A stretch of DNA of 64,000 nucleotides, taken from assembly GCA_021018815.1 (NCBI GenBank), contig JAITYX010000007.1, positions 558,001-622,000 on the forward strand, written 5' to 3'. A program made the translations under genes and the position numbers. This DNA comes from Talinum fruticosum (taxonomy: Eukaryota; Streptophyta; Magnoliopsida; Caryophyllales; Talinaceae). Positions 1 through 9,929 of the stretch are shown here, piece by piece (the stretch's first letter is position 1; every line of letters starts with the position of its first letter). Under the pieces are notes generated by a model, which worked only from the letters and a program-made list of their open reading frames with translations, searched no databases and had not been told where the DNA came from.

Positions 1-53
1 ATGCTGGGAATCTATTTTGATTGTTATAGTGCCATAAACAATCGAGGAACGTG

Positions 54-392
54 GAGTGTAGCTTTTATATTCTCCAATACATGAAAGAGATTGTGACCCA
101 GCTTGAATTTCGATGATCCTGAATCTAACCCCTCAAAGGTACTTAATTCTAAGCACCTTTTGTTACATTTGTTTAAGAAAATTTAATTGATTTTTTCATG
201 TTCTTTTTAGTTTAATTAGTACTTGCACTTCACATAAATATATGTAAAATTAATTGTACAACATTGATCGTATTATTTCGGGAAAAAAGCCCGACACTAC
301 CCCTTATACACAAGTTGTGTTGGATGAGCTTAGAGAGGGTTGGGCGCAATTTATGTCTAGACGTGTAATTACACATAGATAGTATTCACAAA
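54..392 (+). pseudogene. Ulp1/C48-type protease C-terminal remnant (CACTA cargo)
   Basis: Two exon-like pieces are readable. The first (about 54-111) gives ECSFYILQYMKEIV, the ECGYYVMRYMKEIV-type segment that contains the catalytic cysteine region of plant transposon Ulp1 proteases; here the position after the Cys is Ser rather than Gly. The second (about 300-371) gives YTQVVLDELREGWAQF, matching the conserved last helix of the same proteins, followed by a stop near 372. About 180 bases of AT-rich intron separate them. The His and Asp parts of the triad would lie upstream of the window. The family is known for SUMO-type isopeptidases carried by CACTA elements; I infer no activity for this fragment. 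Confidence 0.65.
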
Positions 393-704
393 TGATTTTT
401 TCCTCATTATTTGATTGTTAATTTTGATGATGTTTTAATTGTATATCATACATATATATATCTTGTGTGAATATAAATAAGTTGTGAAATAAGTGAGGTT
501 ATTGTTTGTATGTTGTGTAAATGGTTGTGGTTGCAAAATGTACGTGTATATATTCTAGTTGTATAATTGTACAAGGGCTACGAAAAACAAAAGAAAATTA
601 TAAAAAAATTCAGACCTATTACTATCATTCTTACCCAAGAACCGTAGTAATAGGTGGAACCCCCTCCCCCCAAAAATGGCCAAAAGAAGGTGCTTTGGGC
701 TGGA

Positions 705-870
705 CCTATTACTATGGTTCATTTGTAGAACCTTAGTAATGGGTAGTTATTACCACGATTTTGGAGAAAGAATCGTAGTAATAGATGTACCTATTACTAC
801 GATTCTTTCTCCAAAATCATAGTAATAGCTACCTATTACTACTGTTATACAAATGAACCATAGTAATAGG
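705..870. repeat. Subterminal inverted repeat of the CACTA element
   Basis: Two arms of about 80 bases (roughly 705-787 and 789-870) are inverse copies of each other, separated by only a few bases around 786-790. The inner arm contains GATTTTGGAGAAAGAATCG and its inverse CGATTCTTTCTCCAAAATC; the outer part pairs TATTACTATGGTTCATTTG with CAAATGAACCATAGTAATA. As RNA this would fold into a long, nearly perfect hairpin. Confidence 0.85.
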
Positions 871-1379
871 TTCTCTTTAATACAGCTTTTGAACCGTAGT
901 AAAAGATACTCATCTACTACTACCCTCACATACACTACACCTAGTAACCGCAGTAAAAGGTTATTTTAAATCGTAGCAAAAGATGGTTACTATAGTAGTG
1001 CTTTTGTCATCCATTTTGACTAGTATACGGATTTGTTAAATACCTAATTTGATCATTAGTCACAAATTCACATATTATGCTAGTTGATGACCTAAATGTA
1101 GTGGGGAATAATATTAAGAATAGTGAGCTTAGCAAAATTATTTATTTGACCTACAAGACTCATCTCTCGCTCCGGCAAAACCCTAGCGACACAAGCAGCC
1201 ACTAGAAACGCCATTCTTGTGCAGAGTTCTTCACCCTCAATTTGTAGGGTTCCTTTTGCCTCAGTGTAGTGTCCTTTCCCTCCCCGGTGAGGGCTCTTTC
1301 CTGGTGGTTGACTCTACGACGTACCCTAGCAAACCTTGTAGTCTCCAAGTCACTAGGTATGGTGATGGATACCAAAATC

Positions 1380-2060
1380 AATACCGTGCTCGTAAACTTG
1401 AACTTGACAACCGTTGAAGAGGAAATTATTGATTTTTATGACCCCGAGACTCGATCAAAATGAGCAAATATCCTTATGTCAAATTGGAAAACTATGGACA
1501 GATAATCACTTCAACCCGCAGGCTCGAAAACCACCTTTAAGAACATATGGAGGCCTTCAAAAGGGGTGCTCATTAAAGATTTGGAAAAAAACTTGTTTGC
1601 ATTCCAATTCTTTACCCAAGTAGATAAGGAAATGGTCTTGAACGATGGACCTTGGGCCTTTGACGACCGTATCTACTCCTAAAAGCGTTACAAGGGAATA
1701 AACAACCATCTAAAACCACATTCACTAGTGCTCGGTTCTTGGTCAAAATCGCGACTTGCCGATAAAGAAGAAAACATATGCTTTTGCATAACATATAGGC
1801 TCTGTCTTGGGGAGTTTTTGGATGTGGATGAGGAAGACATTCTGGCGCCATCAAAGTACCCAAAGATTAGAGTTGATGTGGACATTACAAAACCGTTGCA
1901 AAGAGGATTTTGAATCAATATTGAAGGAAAACCAAAGTGGTGGAATTAAGATATGTTAAACTACCCAACTACTCGTTATGCCTACGGTTATATCGGACAT
2001 ACATATAAGGGGTGAAATCTGTATGATGGGGCAACGAAGGAGACAAACCTTCAATATGGT
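1380..2060 (+). pseudogene. LINE ORF1 remnant (DUF4283 / CCHC knuckle, RNA-binding)
   Basis: Readable across several frames. Near 1575-1680 the frame gives LIKDLEKNLFAFQFFTQVD then VLNDGPWAFDDRIY, the DUF4283 core of plant LINE ORF1 proteins. Near 1815-1912 it gives KYPKIRVDVDITKPLQRGF, the linker (RVRVEIDVTKPLKRG type) that always precedes the zinc knuckle. Near 1955-2020 a mutated knuckle follows; the first Cys positions read as Thr and Ala-Tyr, so metal binding is lost. In the family this protein coats element RNA. At least three frameshifts or stops are present. Confidence 0.8.
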
Positions 2061-2412
2061 CCTAAGCCGAGAGGCTTACCATTAAAACGAAAACGTATAG
2101 GACTTGAGGATGTTGGAAGGAGGAATCGAATAAGCTAGTTGAACTAAGGGGGAAATATAGTGCAACTCGGTTGTAATCAAAACTTATCCACCCACAAGCA
2201 CTAGAACAAAACATCTAAAGCTCACAACCGGGGGAGTCATCCAAGGGGAGGTAGTGGCTATGATAGTTGATGACAATGAAGTCAAAATGAAGAGAAAAAT
2301 CTCCGATATTAAAGGACCTAAACAAGGGGAACATAAGATACGTCTAGTGGACGAAGATACAGCTTGTCCAAAACAAGGCGGAGGTTGGCAAATACCAACC
2401 CCACTATCAACC

Positions 2413-3125
2413 ATGAAAATGTTATGTTGGAACCGTAGGGGTGTGGCAACCCTCTAGCAGTTCAAGTGCTCCAATTCTGGAGCAAAAACATAGCCTTGAC
2501 ATCATTTTCCTCTCTAAAATGATGTGAACAACTAGTAGGATGGAGTGACTCGAGTGTGAAATTTGGATTGAAAAATTCAGTTGTTGTTAATAGTAGAGGA
2601 CGATCGGGTGGCCTAATGATTTATTGGAGAGAAGAAGTTGATTTTGTACTTTGCTCTTGTACTCGACAATTACATACTCGGTCGACATAATGGAGGATGG
2701 AATGATAAAAATGAGATTCATGTGACTGTATGGATGGCCGAAAACCCAACAAAAATGAGAACTTGGTCCCTTCTTCGAGAACAGGTGGCTAACACTTCCA
2801 TCCCCATAGTGGTGGGTGGCGACTTCAATGAAATACTCTCCCTGGAGGAGAAGAACGGAGTTTTGGACCGTGAACAATGCTTAATGGATAACTTTCGGAT
2901 TGCACTTAATGATTGTAACTTAAGAGATCCGGGTTATCTTGGACAATGGCATACTTGGCTGCGAGGCAAACATGCTCATAGATGTATTAAAGAACGTCTA
3001 GATCGGTTCGTAGCAAATGATACTTGGAGCTCCTGTTTCCCTCATGCTTTTTGGTAGAAAATATGGTGCGTTATAAGTCCGATCACTCACTTATACTTCT
3101 CAATGTAGAGGGCTTGAGACAAACG
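2413..3125 (+). pseudogene. LINE ORF2: APE-like endonuclease domain remnant
   Basis: Starts with KMLCWNRRGVATL (compare the WNCRG start of plant L1 endonucleases) at about 2413. An open stretch from 2638 to 3055 carries IPIVVGGDFNEILSLEEK, the GDFN active-site motif, and then CIKERLDRFVAND, the (I)KERLDR motif. The final SDHSLILL histidine motif follows in another frame near 3078-3100. In the family this domain nicks target DNA to prime reverse transcription. The early part (2450-2640) is full of stops. Confidence 0.85.
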
Positions 3126-3689
3126 TACTACAAACAAAAACGAAACTTCACATTTGAGAAGTTCTGGGATGATGATGAAGAATGCGAAAAAGTTATACAA
3201 AGCGCCTAGCATGCTAGAGAGGGCACCCCAGCCAATAGACTTCGAACTTATGCTCGAACAATTGAGAGAATAGGGAACCAACAAATTTGGGAACATTTCT
3301 CACCGGATTTCTAAACCGGAGAAGGAGCTCAAACAAGTACATAGACTACCCATAACCCAAATAAGCCTGGACCACAAGTGCAAAACTTGAGCAACGATTG
3401 GAAGCACTTCACAAAAAAATGAGCAATTTTGGTTCATGAAAGCGCGAATGAATGAGCTCAAAGACGGGGATCATAACACCCCATATTTTCACCACAAGGT
3501 AGCACACGTAAGGAAAAGAAACTCTATTCACAAGATTATAGGCGACTATGGCGGATAGTACTCAAGCAGGGAGGACATAATCAAGGTAATTACGGACTAC
3601 TATGACAAGCTCTTTGAGGCCACTACACATTCCAATTTTAATGATACACTCGACGGGGATTTCACAAGTGGTATGCTATCAACCTTATC

Positions 3690-5060
3690 CTCGCGAATAC
3701 AATGACAAAGAGATCAGACTAGCCCTCTTCCAAATGCACTCCACTAAGGCCCCGGGACCAAATGGTATGCATGCATTATTTTTTCAAAAATATTGGCACA
3801 TTATGAGGCATGATATAACCTTGTATGTGAAAGAAATTCTAGCGAGGTTCGTTGGTGCTGCGTGAGGCAAACAAGACTATCATTGTACTTATCCCTAAAA
3901 CAAGGTCCCCATTTAACATGATCAAATATCATACTATTAGTTTGTGTAACATCTCATATAAGATTGCTTTGAAAACTCTTGCGAATTGACTAAAAGTCCT
4001 ATTATTGGATATTATCTCTCACAATCGAGTGATTTCATACCGGATGATCGATCACGGATAATGTGTTGGTAGCCTTGGAGATTTTCATACTATGAAAATT
4101 AAGTTGAAAAGCACATGAGGCACAATTGTTGTTAAACTCGACATGAGCAAGGCGTATGATAGGATCAACTAGGGCTTCCTGAAAACCGTGTTACTAAGGA
4201 TGGGGTTTGCTACATAATGGGTTAGAGTGGTCATGAAATGTATAACCTCGGCTTCTTAGTGGTTCATTGTTAATGTAACAACTTGTGGATAGGTTACACC
4301 TAGCAGAGGGCTAAGGTCTGGGGACCCTATATCCCCCTATCTTTTCACCATAGTTGTAGAGGCGTTGTCGGGACTTATCAAAAATGTCATATCCCAAGGG
4401 AGCATCCACGGTGTCAAGGCAAACAGAAACGGCCCAACTATTTCACACTTGTTCTTTACTCGATGACAGCTTTACTCTTTACTAAAGCCATTAGAGAAGA
4501 ATGCTTCAAGTTAGTTGAAATCACCAACAAGTACAAAGAAGCATCGATCCAAAAGGTTAACTTCGAAAAGCCGGAGGTCTCTTTCAATAAGGGCGTTGTC
4601 ACATCTAGAAGGGTAAAACTTGCAGAGTTAATCAACATAAGGTTAGCCGATAAGCATCGAAGTACCTTGGAGCTCCTACAATGATCGGTCGTAGCAAGAA
4701 GGAAGTTTTTGGGATTCTCAAGGATAGGATGTGGAAAAAGCTAGACGAGTTGAAGGAGAAATTCCTATCTCAAGCGGGTAAAAGAGGTTCTTCTTAAGGC
4801 GATTATCCAAGCCATGTCAATATACCTAATGAGTATTTTTAAACTTCTCATCACTCTTACAAATGATTTTCACAACCTATGCTCTCCTTTTTGGTGAGGA
4901 TCAATGGACAACAAAAGAAAGATGCATCGGAAGGCCTAGGAGGCGCTTAGCAAACCAAATTGTCTTGGTGGACTTGGATTTAGGAGGCTTGACGTCTTTA
5001 ATGATGTGATACTTGCCAAGCGGGGATGGCGACTGATACAAAATGAAATTCACTTCTTAG
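3690..5060 (+). pseudogene. LINE ORF2: reverse transcriptase domain remnant
   Basis: The RT start is clear at about 3697-3860: FQMHSTKAPGPNGMHALFFQ, the SKAPGPDGF-type motif of non-LTR reverse transcriptases. From 3870 to 4460 the frame is broken many times, and the region of the catalytic FADD box (near 4445-4475) is corrupted. The thumb region is recoverable at 4463-4682 (NFEKPEVSFNKGV, compare NxxKSxxxFS). The region after 4900 keeps KPNCLGGLGFRRLDVFNDV, the GGLGFR motif that begins the zf-RVT connector. No functional enzyme is possible. Confidence 0.85.
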
Positions 5061-5064
5061 CAAG

Positions 5065-5885
5065 TTGATGAAGGCCAAATATCACCCTCGAAGTGATTTC
5101 TTAAATGCCACATTAGGATATGCACCAAGCTATTTGTGGAGAGGCATTTGGGCAACGAAAGCACTACTCAAGGAGGGGCTAGCGTGGAGGGTTGGCAACG
5201 GTTGTAAAATAGCTATATGGTCTAACGCTTGGCTGATTGACAAGCATGAGAAACTGGCCACTTTGGAGCAATCGAGCGACTCCAATGTGAGCATGGTGTA
5301 GATTTGATAGATGTCGACTCCATGTCCTGGAACTTGGAACTCATTGACCAGCTTTTGAATGAGAGAGACAAACGAATAATTTTCACGGTTCCTCTCAGTT
5401 CTAGATCCCCTCAAGACATACAGGTGTGGTGTTTCTGTAACAAATGAATTTTCAATGTGAAATCTGCATATCTGCTAGGCTCTTCTGTCGGCTTGGATGA
5501 CTATGGATTTTTGGCCTAGTCTATGGAGTGCGAATGTAATCCCCAAAGTCAAGCATTTTTGTGGAAGTGGTGTGCTGACATACTTCCCATAAAATTTCTA
5601 CTTTTCCATCATCATATATATATAATTCAGATCAACCTATGTAATAGATGTGAAGCTCATATCACATAAGACCCTTGGCATCCTCTCTTTGATTTTGTGA
5701 TGACTAAAGAAGCTTGGAGTGACATAGACACCAAAACTTGGCCAATCAAACTTGCTGGTACCTAACCCCCTGGCGAGCTACTCAAAGCATGGAGTACATC
5801 TTTAAACCAGGCTACCTTCACAACCTGCCTCATGTTAGCTTGGCAAATATGGCGTAGTTGGAATGATTTTGTCGTCAATCACATC
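5065..5885 (+). pseudogene. LINE ORF2: zf-RVT connector region remnant
   Basis: An open frame at 5065-5298 reads YHPRSDFLNATLGYAPSYLW and AWRVGNGCKIAIWSNAWL, the conserved linker between reverse transcriptase and RNase H in plant L1 elements. The downstream Cys-rich finger (about 5560-5720) is shifted and interrupted by stops. The coding remnant ends at the solo LTR insertion at 5890. Confidence 0.75.
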
Positions 5886-5889
5886 TCTG

Positions 5890-6779
5890 TGTTGGATTAT
5901 TTGTGATTTAGAAAAATCAAATTATTTTTTCACTCCTAATTTTTTTACTAGTTAATGGGTTGATTTGTTCCTGAATTTTCTCCCATATTAATAGTTATTT
6001 TTTAGCTATGTAGAGGAGTGGGAGAGTGGGTTTATCTCTAAAGATTTTAACGGTTATTATTATATTGTTAGTCGGAGATAATACTCCTTGATTTTATAGA
6101 GTAAAATCAGCAGTAATTTTACTATTTAAAGGGTTGAAAGGTGGGCTGAAGATACACAGCAGCTTTCGAGTTTTACAGAGCATTTGATAAACTCTCTCTC
6201 TCCTCTGATTGATAAACTCTCTCTCCTCTGATTGATTATATTTTCAATTCGCCAAGAGCTTCACTACTTGAGTATTATTGAGCTACGGTGGATATTTCCT
6301 ACTAATTGATTGATAAAGATTTATCATGATTCTGAGTTTCTGTTTTTAGTGAATTTGCTGCTCATTGCCGATGGATTATTAGAAAAAATAATTTTCTGAG
6401 TTTTAAAAATTTTGTTTAAACTTTTATTAAATTAGTATTATTGTTTTTACTACAAATATTACTTTTGAGCATTGGGTCAAGTAGTTGGTCCGGGATTTCT
6501 CTTGTTGTTTTGAAGAAGTCCGACGGGCTGTCATATCTTGTGGGAAGATCGCACATATACAAATTCAACCAGTGCAGTGGGGGTGTTTCTTCTCTTAGTA
6601 TAGCGCTTAGCATGCTTCAATCCAATCAGGCTACTCTTAACTTTATTCTCTTTATTTCCGTCGTAATTTTTATGTTATGGCACATTGATTGTATGTAACC
6701 TTGACATTCGTAAATTGTATTTTATGAGTTTATTAATAACATCAATTTGAGGTATTATTTCGTATCAATTTTTCTAACA
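5890..6779. mobile_element. Solo LTR of a copia-type retrotransposon, inserted in the LINE
   Basis: An 890-bp unit starts TGTTGGATTATT and ends TTTTTCTAACA, giving the TG...CA ends with short inverted repeats typical of copia LTRs. It is flanked by CTCTG (5885-5889) and CTTTG (6780-6784), a 5-bp target duplication with one change. There is no internal coding region, so this is a solo LTR left by recombination between two LTRs. A short tandem duplication (GATTGATAAACTCTCTCT type, about 6186-6237) sits in the likely transcribed part. A weak TATA-like CTATTTAAAGGG is at about 6122. Confidence 0.85.
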
Positions 6780-6904
6780 CTTTGTCCCAATCGCCACTAT
6801 CAAACAAAGATGACAAAGGTTGGTGATGGAGTTCAATCAGGCTACGGAGGAGTCAAAGAGCTCATGTTACAAATGCAAGTCTGGCGTCCAACACTTGCTG
6901 GAGA

Positions 6905-8495
6905 CCACCACCTAAGGGAATAATTAAGATCAATGTAGATGCCTCCGTAAACGAGGATGGGTGGGTTGGACTTGGAGTGTTTGCTAGGGACTACTGAGGA
7001 CAGGTGATTATGGTCGATGGCGGATCTAGAAATTTAAAAAGGGGGCTCAAAATAAACTAAATAATATCGTGATATTGGTTTGAGGGAAAGTATAAACCAT
7101 ACTGGGAGACATTAAATCTGCACATATATCCGGACATTAACGTTTGAGGGAAAGTATGATTTCGGGGTTGAAAGGGACCTTTTTGGAGATATGCTCTTCT
7201 TACCTCATCTTGTTCATCAGGATGATATCATGACATTGGTTTTCTTACTCCTGGATCGGATAGAAGTGCATTAACATCAACTCGACTTCTCCCAATAGAA
7301 GAGGGATTGTCATTTGCATCACACGTTGTAGGAGGGGGATTGGCATTTGCATCACAAAGTTGTAGGGGAAGGATTTGTATTTGTATCACCTTCTTCATTC
7401 AATGGTGAATTTTCAGATCTAGAACTTGAATGAATTGAGGGTTCTATAGTTATCTTTTTGAAATATCTAAACATTTCGACCTATAATAAGAATTTAACAA
7501 CAAAAATCAAACCTCTACCGTGAAATTTGTCTAAACAATGAATGAAGTGAAATTGAAAAATCAATGAAATCACATAAATTAAGAATAAAATCAAAAAATT
7601 AAACCTAATAACACACAAATTAAACCTTAAATTGAAATAAAATGAAAAATTTTAGAAGTTAGAACTTACGGATCCGGAGAGAAAGAGAGAGTTTAGTGCG
7701 GGAAAGGAGAGATAGGGACGTGCTTGTGACAGAGAGGTTAGGCGGGCGGCTGGTTTAGGGCCAACGCCCGGACCAATAGCCGTGTCGTGGTGCGGTGGGC
7801 TGGGAGAGAGAGAGTGAGGTAGAGAGGGGAGGTGATGCGTAGAGTAGAACCAGGAGAGGCGGCGAGCCGGACGGCCGACTGGATCGGCACGGTGGTAGCG
7901 TTGGCCACCGGCCGTGGTGGGGGCGATCCGCGGAGGCAGAGCAAAAGAAGAGAATCGTGGGTGGGTGTGGCTAGCAAGCAAAAATAACCAAGGGGAAATA
8001 AAAGGGAAGATTGGATTTTGAAAAAAAGAAAAAGGGAAGCTATCAATAAAAGGATTTAAACCCTTCGCCTCTCCTTCACATTATAAAAGCCCTTACCAAC
8101 TCATCTATCCGCGTTTGCTCATTTTTACCTACTATATAAAAGTTTTTATTTTTTTTAAAGGGGGTCGATTGACCCCCTGGATCCGACACTAGTTATGGCT
8201 ACAACCAAACGAGTATGTGCATCATGGCCAGTTAATATTGCAAAAGCAAAGACGTTACACTATGGTGCCTAACTTGTGAAAAGGTTCAGCCTTAGGAAAA
8301 TTATCTTTGAATCGGACTGTTTATGTCCTATCCAAAGGGTCAAGCAATCTACACCATATCTTAGTGATTTTGACTTGGTTTTTTAGCAAGTAATTTCTCA
8401 TTTTGTGATTGGTTGCATGTGAAAAGAGATGGGAATTCATTGGCCCATCATCTCGCTAGGACTTTACCTTCCGGGATAGAGTAGGTTTGGCTAGG
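6905..8495 (+). pseudogene. LINE ORF2: RNase H domain remnant, split by a DNA transposon
   Basis: The N-terminal part (about 6915-7000) reads GIIKINVDASVNEDGWVGLG with the catalytic Asp of the NVDA motif present, followed by VFARDY with a stop. The domain resumes at about 8195 with ATTKRVCASWPVNIAKAKTL and then KIIFESDCLCPIQRV, carrying the Glu of the AEAxAL motif (here mutated to Lys, AKAKTL) and the ESD motif. It ends with RDGNSLAHHLART, the conserved RxxNxxAHxLAR tail. The interruption is the TIR element at about 7015-8191. Confidence 0.85.
7015..8191. mobile_element. hAT-like non-autonomous TIR element inside the LINE RNase H region
   Basis: The ends are inverse copies (CGATGGCGGATC at the left; GATCCGACACTA at the right, inverse TAGTGTCGGATC), followed on both sides by further similarity (AAAAAGGGGGCTC and the inverse of GGGGGTCGATT). 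The flanks attatggt / gttatggc fit a decayed 8-bp duplication, which would place it with hAT elements. No transposase is present. A GC-rich block (about 7650-8040) looks like an untranslated first exon on minus, ending at CCGGATCC followed by a GTAAGTT donor near 7672. Class is inferred from ends and duplication length; exact borders are uncertain by a few bases. Confidence 0.55.
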
Positions 8496-8591
8496 CGTAT
8501 GCCTAAGGCCGCTTAGTAGCTATGTACTTATGTATTCTATTTCAATGAATTAGACCCCGCTTCCCAAACAAAAAAATTATTTAACCTACAA

Positions 8592-9640
8592 ATTTGCTTG
8601 GAATAAATAACAAGGGATTATTAATCTCACGACACTAGATATTAATCACTTATTTGAGTGGTCATTTTTAGATAATTTAGTTCTCATTAAAAGAAAATTG
8701 GGTAAAGAATAAACAAAATAATATCACCTAATAATAAATATCAAATTTAAGTGATTATTTATGTGTTTATTTATCATGAAGAAACAAAAATGACAAAATT
8801 TCCAATTATATCCAATTAATGCAAAAAATTAATTTTATCAAACAACCTTTTCAAAAACAGTTAAGTTTACCAAACATTTTTTTAGAAACAAATAATACAA
8901 TCAACCAACACAAAAAGTCAACAAACAATAACCAACAACTGATTGCTAAATAGGGCCTTTATGCCTTTGAATATGTCATGTGACTTCTTCTCATACATAT
9001 TTTTGTTTTATTTAATTTTTGTATTCAAAACCCTGTAACTTCTTCTCAGACATATTTTTGTTTTATTTATTTTTGTATTTTTGAATAGTTACTTTATACA
9101 AGAATTTGTACATAAAAAAATTATATCAAGTGTAGGTAAATGCAATAGAAAACAATAAAAATGATTAGAATGACAAATTGTAATATTTTTTAATTTATTT
9201 TGTTTTCAAAAACTACTACCTTAAATGTAAACTTAACTACAGGACCAACCAAGTCATGCCAAATCAATTATTTGATTTAACAGTAAATTAGATCAATCGA
9301 TCCAACTATCTAACAGGTCTAGCTACTTGACTCGTTGACCCATTTCCCGCTTGGGTCAGTCACCAAACCGGTTCTCTTAACATTGAATGGGGTTAAACAA
9401 AGTAACAAAAAATACCCCAATAATAGTAACAATAGAATGTATATCACTTTGCATAATATGCTAACAATAGTGGCCTAAAAATAGTTTCCAAAGAAATAGG
9501 AGTACTCCTTAAGTTATTTTTTGATGTCTTGAGCGATTTCTAAAACAGTTTTGTTCACTTTTTGTCAAAAATGGAGTGTCAAGATTCCAAACCCATGTTC
9601 AAGAGTGTCTAGCACGGGTGAGACAAAATAAAAACTCCAA
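8592..9640. other. AT-rich intergenic stretch, possible MITE remnant
   Basis: No gene is visible. The sequence that continues from the LINE target site up to about 8960 is AT-rich and ends CTGATTGCTAAATAGGGCCTTT, whose inverse resembles hAT-type MITE ends; I could not find the matching left end. A direct duplication of about 45 bases lies at roughly 8981-9028 and 9038-9085 (shared CTTCTTCTCA(T/G)ACATATT and TTTTGTTTTATTT). The remainder to 9640 holds nothing I recognise; the 3' UTR of the downstream minus-strand gene probably begins near its right edge. Confidence 0.5.
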
Positions 9641-9929
9641 GTAACACAGCCCAAAAATGAAAAGATGGTCCAAAAGTGACTCATTCATCTGTGCAAAGCA
9701 GACATTGCGCTGCCTAATTACCGGAAATCAGACACTCAGTTGGTATAAGAGCTCCAGGAATCAAGTTAACAAGATACCCAGAAGGCAAGAAGCATACACA
9801 CAAGAATTACACGAATTAATTCCTAACTTCCAATACACATGACATGTACAATGTTCGGCACCAGTGGTTCCAAACTATCAAAAGCCTATAGTTGTCACTG
9901 ACTCGAGATTAGCTGCCTCGTTTCATTAT

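Larger units (their letters stand above)
1..1000 (+). mobile_element. CACTA (En/Spm) transposon, 3' terminal part
   Basis: The element enters from the left edge and ends at 1000 with GTTACTATAGTAGTG, the inverse of a CACTA terminus; the next three bases (ctt, 1001-1003) would be half of a 3-bp target duplication. Its subterminal zone (about 610-985) is full of short direct and inverted copies of CTATTACTA and CGTAGTAATAG motifs, the usual transposase-binding architecture of CACTA elements. A Ulp1-like protease remnant lies just upstream, as in many plant CACTA elements. The 5' end and TNP2-type transposase are outside the window, so family and autonomy cannot be judged. The terminus is seen directly; the class assignment rests on terminus plus Ulp1 remnant. 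Confidence 0.75.
1157..8576 (+). mobile_element. L1-clade non-LTR retrotransposon (LINE), degenerate, with nested insertions
   Basis: The element is bounded by a 15-bp target duplication: TTATTTGACCTACAA at 1142-1156 and TTATTTAACCTACAA at 8577-8591 (14 of 15 identical). It ends in an A-rich tail (8567-8576). In order it holds a 5' leader, ORF1 (DUF4283 plus CCHC knuckle), an APE-type endonuclease, reverse transcriptase, a zf-RVT region and an RNase H domain, the layout of plant Ta11-like L1 elements. Without the solo LTR at 5890 and the TIR element at about 7015 it would be about 5.4 kb, close to full length. Numerous stops and frameshifts make it dead. Confidence 0.9.

Noticed and set aside
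8592..8970. hAT-type MITE
   Set aside because: Only one terminus-like sequence was found; no inverse partner or duplication.
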